A model generated the notes under the pieces. It had not been told where the DNA came from, did not search any database, and saw only the letters and a program-made list of their open reading frames with translations. The translations under genes were made by a program, and so were the position numbers. A DNA stretch of 7,527 nucleotides from Bacillus sp. ISL-7. GTDB lineage: Bacteria > Bacillota > Bacilli > Bacillales_B > DSM-18226. The DNA is taken from the NCBI RefSeq assembly GCF_018613065.1, contig NZ_JAGGQW010000104.1, positions 1-7,527 on the forward strand, in the 5' to 3' direction. How positions within the stretch are numbered: the first letter of the stretch is position 1; each line of letters starts with the position of its first letter. This document shows positions 5,351 to 7,527 of this stretch, in pieces.

Positions 5351-6256
5351 ATGGGAAAGAAGAATCTAATTATAATGCTATTAATATTTTTACTTTTGTT
5401 GTTAACCTCATGCAGCCAAGGGAATAATCCGAAAACGAGTGGTGACCCACAACCGGATCCAGCAACTGAAAATCCAAACGATAAACCCGCTGATAAACCC
5501 GCCGATAAGCCCGAACCCAAGCCCGATGCCGATGAAAAACCTGACACCACCCCCGGCGTAAAACCCGCCGAACAACCCGACAACAATAGCAGCCCTAACA
5601 ATCCAAGTCCATCCAGTAATCCCTACGAAATAACAAAAACAAACTACACAGAAAACAACATCAAAATAAACTATCCCCAACTCACGAAATCAAGCGATCA
5701 TCAAAATGAGAAAACCATTAATCAACTTATAAAAAAAGAAGCCATCAAAGTACTAAACTACTACCTGCCCGATCTTCAAGACCTAACCCTCGAAATCAAT
5801 TATGGAATCAAATCCAAAAGTCCCAGCCTGCTGAGCATCCAGTACATAGGCGTGGGGTACATGAACGGTGCAGCCCATCCCAATAATCATTACTATACAA
5901 CCAATATCGACATCGAAACGGGAACGATTCTAAAATTAAAAGACATGATCAATATCGATGAAAACTTTGTAGATAATCTCAAGCAAAAGGCCAAATCCAT
6001 GAAGCCTGAACACCAAGGCATCCTTAGCAGCATACACCCAAGCGACCTACTAAACATGCTCACAAACGCCGATTCACTCGACAATATCGGTACCGAAAAT
6101 CAGTCCGACACATTTAGTTATTTCACCAGCGACGCCCTCGGAATTAGCATTCCAGTCAGCCATGCAGAAGGGGACCATGCAGAATTTGAGATCACCTATC
6201 AGGCCATAGCCCAAAACATACATTCGTTATTGTTACTTAGCCTGCTTCAACAGTAA
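5351..6256 (+). CDS. lipoprotein with Pro-rich tether and PdaC/RsiV-like extracellular domain
   Basis: A 301-residue secreted protein. GAGGAG seven bases before the ATG is a strong ribosome binding site. Residues 1-20 are a lipoprotein signal (KK, a Leu/Ile-rich core, lipobox L-T-S-C with Cys21), so the mature protein should be lipid-anchored outside the membrane. Residues 22-91 form a disordered Pro/Asp/Lys/Asn tether with DKPADKPADKP repeats. The folded part (about 93-295) has the layout of the DUF4163/DUF3298 pair seen in PdaC and the anti-sigma factor RsiV: GYMNGAAHPN (169-178), then TTNIDIETGTILKLKDMI (183-200), and a C-terminal HAEGDHAEFEITY (271-283). The NodB deacetylase part of PdaC and the membrane span of RsiV are absent. 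In RsiV this kind of domain binds lysozyme, so a cell-wall or lysozyme-related binding role is inferred. Codons favour CCC, AAC and ATC. No terminator follows clearly. Confidence 0.88.
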   Translation: MGKKNLIIMLLIFLLLLLTSCSQGNNPKTSGDPQPDPATENPNDKPADKPADKPEPKPDADEKPDTTPGVKPAEQPDNNSSPNNPSPSSNPYEITKTNYTENNIKINYPQLTKSSDHQNEKTINQLIKKEAIKVLNYYLPDLQDLTLEINYGIKSKSPSLLSIQYIGVGYMNGAAHPNNHYYTTNIDIETGTILKLKDMINIDENFVDNLKQKAKSMKPEHQGILSSIHPSDLLNMLTNADSLDNIGTENQSDTFSYFTSDALGISIPVSHAEGDHAEFEITYQAIAQNIHSLLLLSLLQQ

Positions 6257-6375
6257 TATCCGCTATTAAATTTGCAACCGCCCTAGTAAAAAACAAAAGG
6301 TGCCAGTATCAACCTAACGGGTTCCGATTCAGGGGTCAAAAAAGTAAATCACCAAAAGATTTAAGTGTAAATTCT

Positions 6376-7353
6376 TTATAATAAACTTTTTAATAATTTC
6401 TTTGTTTCTAAATAGAAAGAATCCCTATACAGCTTATAACTGGGTTGTGAGTTCAACAGCATTTTTGAAGGAAGCAAATCCAGTAAACTCCGAAGATCGG
6501 TTTCTTTCTCCTTTTTTAATTCGTTCTGGTGTAGAACTTCCAGATTTTCAAAGAACTCACTTAAAGTTTTTAAATGATTTCCAACTTCCATTTGATCATA
6601 TGAAAATGGCTGCCCCTCCTTTTCCCATTCTTTTAGGGTCCCAACTATAGTTGAAACATACAGGTAGCCTTTGTTCATCTTTTTGATTTCCATTCGATAC
6701 ATAGAAAGAATAGATTTATGTTTTTTGCTAAAAGGATTGAATTTTAAGCTTTTGGATGCCATATTTAACGCATCCTTTGTATTATGTAACTCCTGTGAAA
6801 AAAGATTTATTTTGTCCTCCATCACTTTTGCTTTTTCACTTCCCCATTCTAATTGGATCCAATGGGAGAGTTCTAAAAGTATTTCAGACAGCTGACGAGT
6901 TAATTTTTCAAAAGATGTAGCTGCTTTCTTTGTAAAGTCTGGCGGGAATAAAAACATGTGAATCAATACAGCGATTACTGCTCCAATAATCGTGTCGACT
7001 ATCCGATCTAGGGCATAATCCTTGGATTTTCGTTCAAACGTAAAGATTAATACAATGGTGAGGGCTACTTGATGTAAAACCGTTTCATCTAGTCTTAACC
7101 ACTTTGCAATGAAGGTCGCGCCTAACATTATTAGACCCAATATCCAACCATTCATGTCTAAGTGACTCACAAGAAAAGCCGTTAAAATGATACCAATAAT
7201 AGTTCCCACAATACGGTGAAAAGAATATCGAATCGACTGATCAATGGTAGTTTGCAAACATAAAACAACAGAAAGCGGTGCTAAATAGGGGTGATCAGAG
7301 CCCACTAATTTTGCTAATTCCCAAGAAAAAGCCGATCCAATAGCCATTTGAAC
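6376..7353 (-). pseudogene. FUSC / aromatic acid exporter-like membrane protein, 5' end lost to an IS
   Basis: From the ATG at 7347 this frame gives 323 residues. Hydrophobic segments lie at about 1-15, 23-38, 45-62, 67-85, 90-105 and 114-134, and the matched stretches RIVGTIIGIILTAFLV and RIVDTIIGAVIAVLIH are typical of FUSC-like exporters. The remaining 190 residues are a soluble, charged, helical C-terminal domain. This fits the Bacillus ArAE_1/DUF939 family (YqjA-like), which is thought to export aromatic acids or similar compounds. The ATG lies inside the first membrane helix, where relatives have about ten more residues (a basic start leading into the helix), and no ribosome binding site precedes it (GGTTACAGTTCAA). 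The frame stays open upstream only to 7362, where a TAG falls at the insertion-sequence end. The 5' end was therefore most likely cut off by the IS. Some product from an IS-borne start cannot be excluded. Confidence 0.75.
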
Positions 7354-7391
7354 TGTAACCTATAAAATGGACAGTCTAAAAAAGACCATGT

Positions 7392-7527
7392 TTAAGCTGC
7401 TATTAGATGACTCCGGTATTGGACCGGAGTCATTTTATTTAGGCCCCATTGATAACGATCATTGTTATATTCTTCAATATAATTTCCTATCAAATCTTGT
7501 AATTCCTCAAAGCTATGACATTCTGAA
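7392..7527 (-). CDS. IS3-family transposase (OrfB), C-terminal 44 residues
   Basis: The frame is open from the window edge to a TAA at 7392-7394. It reads as the end of the DDE integrase core: SFEELQDLIGNYIEEYNN, then DRYQWGLNKMTPVQYRSHL. The Y-N-N-x-R-Y-Q-W-x-L-x-K-M-T-P-x-Q-Y-R pattern is the hallmark C-terminus of Bacillus IS3/IS150-group OrfB proteins. The D-D-E residues themselves would lie upstream, outside the window, so activity cannot be judged. The stop lies about 38 bases from the proposed IS end, normal for this family. The codons for MTPVQYRSH also form the perfect hairpin listed separately. Confidence 0.88.
   Translation of the reverse strand, partial: SECHSFEELQDLIGNYIEEYNNDRYQWGLNKMTPVQYRSHLIAA
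7407..7440 (+). terminator. terminator hairpin inside the transposase coding end
   Basis: ATGACTCCGGT (7407-7417), loop ATTGG, ACCGGAGTCAT (7423-7433): 11 perfect base pairs, followed on the plus strand by TTTATTT. It is antisense to the transposase and would stop transcription entering the IS from the exporter side. On the minus strand no T-tract follows, so the transposase message is not terminated by it. Confidence 0.75.

Larger units (their letters stand above)
7354..7527 (-). mobile_element. IS3-family insertion sequence, 3' end only
   Basis: The transposase 3' end, a short non-coding tail and a probable terminal inverted repeat mark the right-hand part of an IS3-family element that runs off the window. 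Two ends starting with TG are possible: TGTAACC at 7354 or TGGACAGTC at 7368. The first is preferred because the interrupted exporter frame meets a stop (7360-7362) that an intact gene would not have had. The other end and the target duplication are outside the window. Confidence 0.75.

Noticed and set aside
5323..5680. Two minus-strand frames of about 90 codons opposite the lipoprotein start, Gly/Ser- and Gly/Phe-rich
   Set aside because: They are the complement of the repetitive Pro/Lys/Asp codons of the tether; low complexity and no ribosome binding site.
5893..6084. Minus-strand 63-codon frame inside the lipoprotein gene
   Set aside because: Antisense to the conserved extracellular domain, with no start signal.
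6299..6338. GGTGCC...GGTTCC...GGGGTC stretch after the lipoprotein stop as a terminator or motif copy
   Set aside because: The AACC/GGTT stem is too weak, there is no proper T-tract, and it is not an exact copy of the 13-mer motif.
6402..6895. Two plus-strand frames opposite the exporter gene
   Set aside because: Antisense to the exporter's helical C-terminal domain, no ribosome binding site and no family resemblance.

Overview
The window looks like a chromosomal segment of a low-GC, spore-former-type member of the Bacillaceae. The support is AGGAGG-type ribosome binding sites, TTG/GTG starts, dense Rho-independent terminators, a YwqA-type SNF2 protein with Bacillus-like domain order, an IS3-family transposase end of Bacillus type, and the short GGTGCCTGACACC motif, which I remember as abundant in Bacillus-like genomes. 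Genus cannot be fixed from the sequence alone.

Layout, left to right. Positions 1-128 hold a GC-rich, highly self-complementary intergenic repeat that is probably cut by the window edge. It is followed by two adjacent terminator hairpins pointing in opposite directions (149-196 minus, 199-223 plus). Two very small minus-strand genes follow (226-360, 44 aa; 526-672, 48 aa), each with a good ribosome binding site and its own terminator. The second has an 18-bp perfect-arm palindrome of CRP/FNR form just upstream of a TATAAT box. A plus-strand gene for a five-helix membrane protein (993-1475) converges on a large SNF2 helicase gene (1657-4599, minus), with a long two-way terminator between them (1534-1582).

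The 400-bp region upstream of the helicase (4600-5000) has no convincing gene but is full of structure. It has an inverted repeat, a direct-repeat array with an exact 21-bp period, a set of mutually exclusive TGTCC/GGACA hairpins, and a GGTGCCTGACACC motif running into 12-bp tandem copies. A doubtful ORF (5002-5262, minus) follows, then a plus-strand lipoprotein gene (5351-6256) with a long Pro/Lys/Asp-rich tether and a PdaC/RsiV-like extracellular domain.

The right end holds a FUSC/aromatic-acid-exporter-like membrane gene (6376 to about 7353, minus). Its first roughly ten codons and ribosome binding site appear to have been removed by an IS3-family insertion sequence running off the window. 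The IS carries an 11-bp perfect terminator hairpin inside the transposase 3' coding end, aimed at transcription entering from outside.

The genes do not form one operon or an obvious pathway; most are single units with their own terminators. I see no CRISPR array, no recognisable defence system, and no tRNA or rRNA. The most unusual material is the repeat and hairpin content, including one GGTGCCTGACACC copy that lies in frame inside an extra segment of the helicase.
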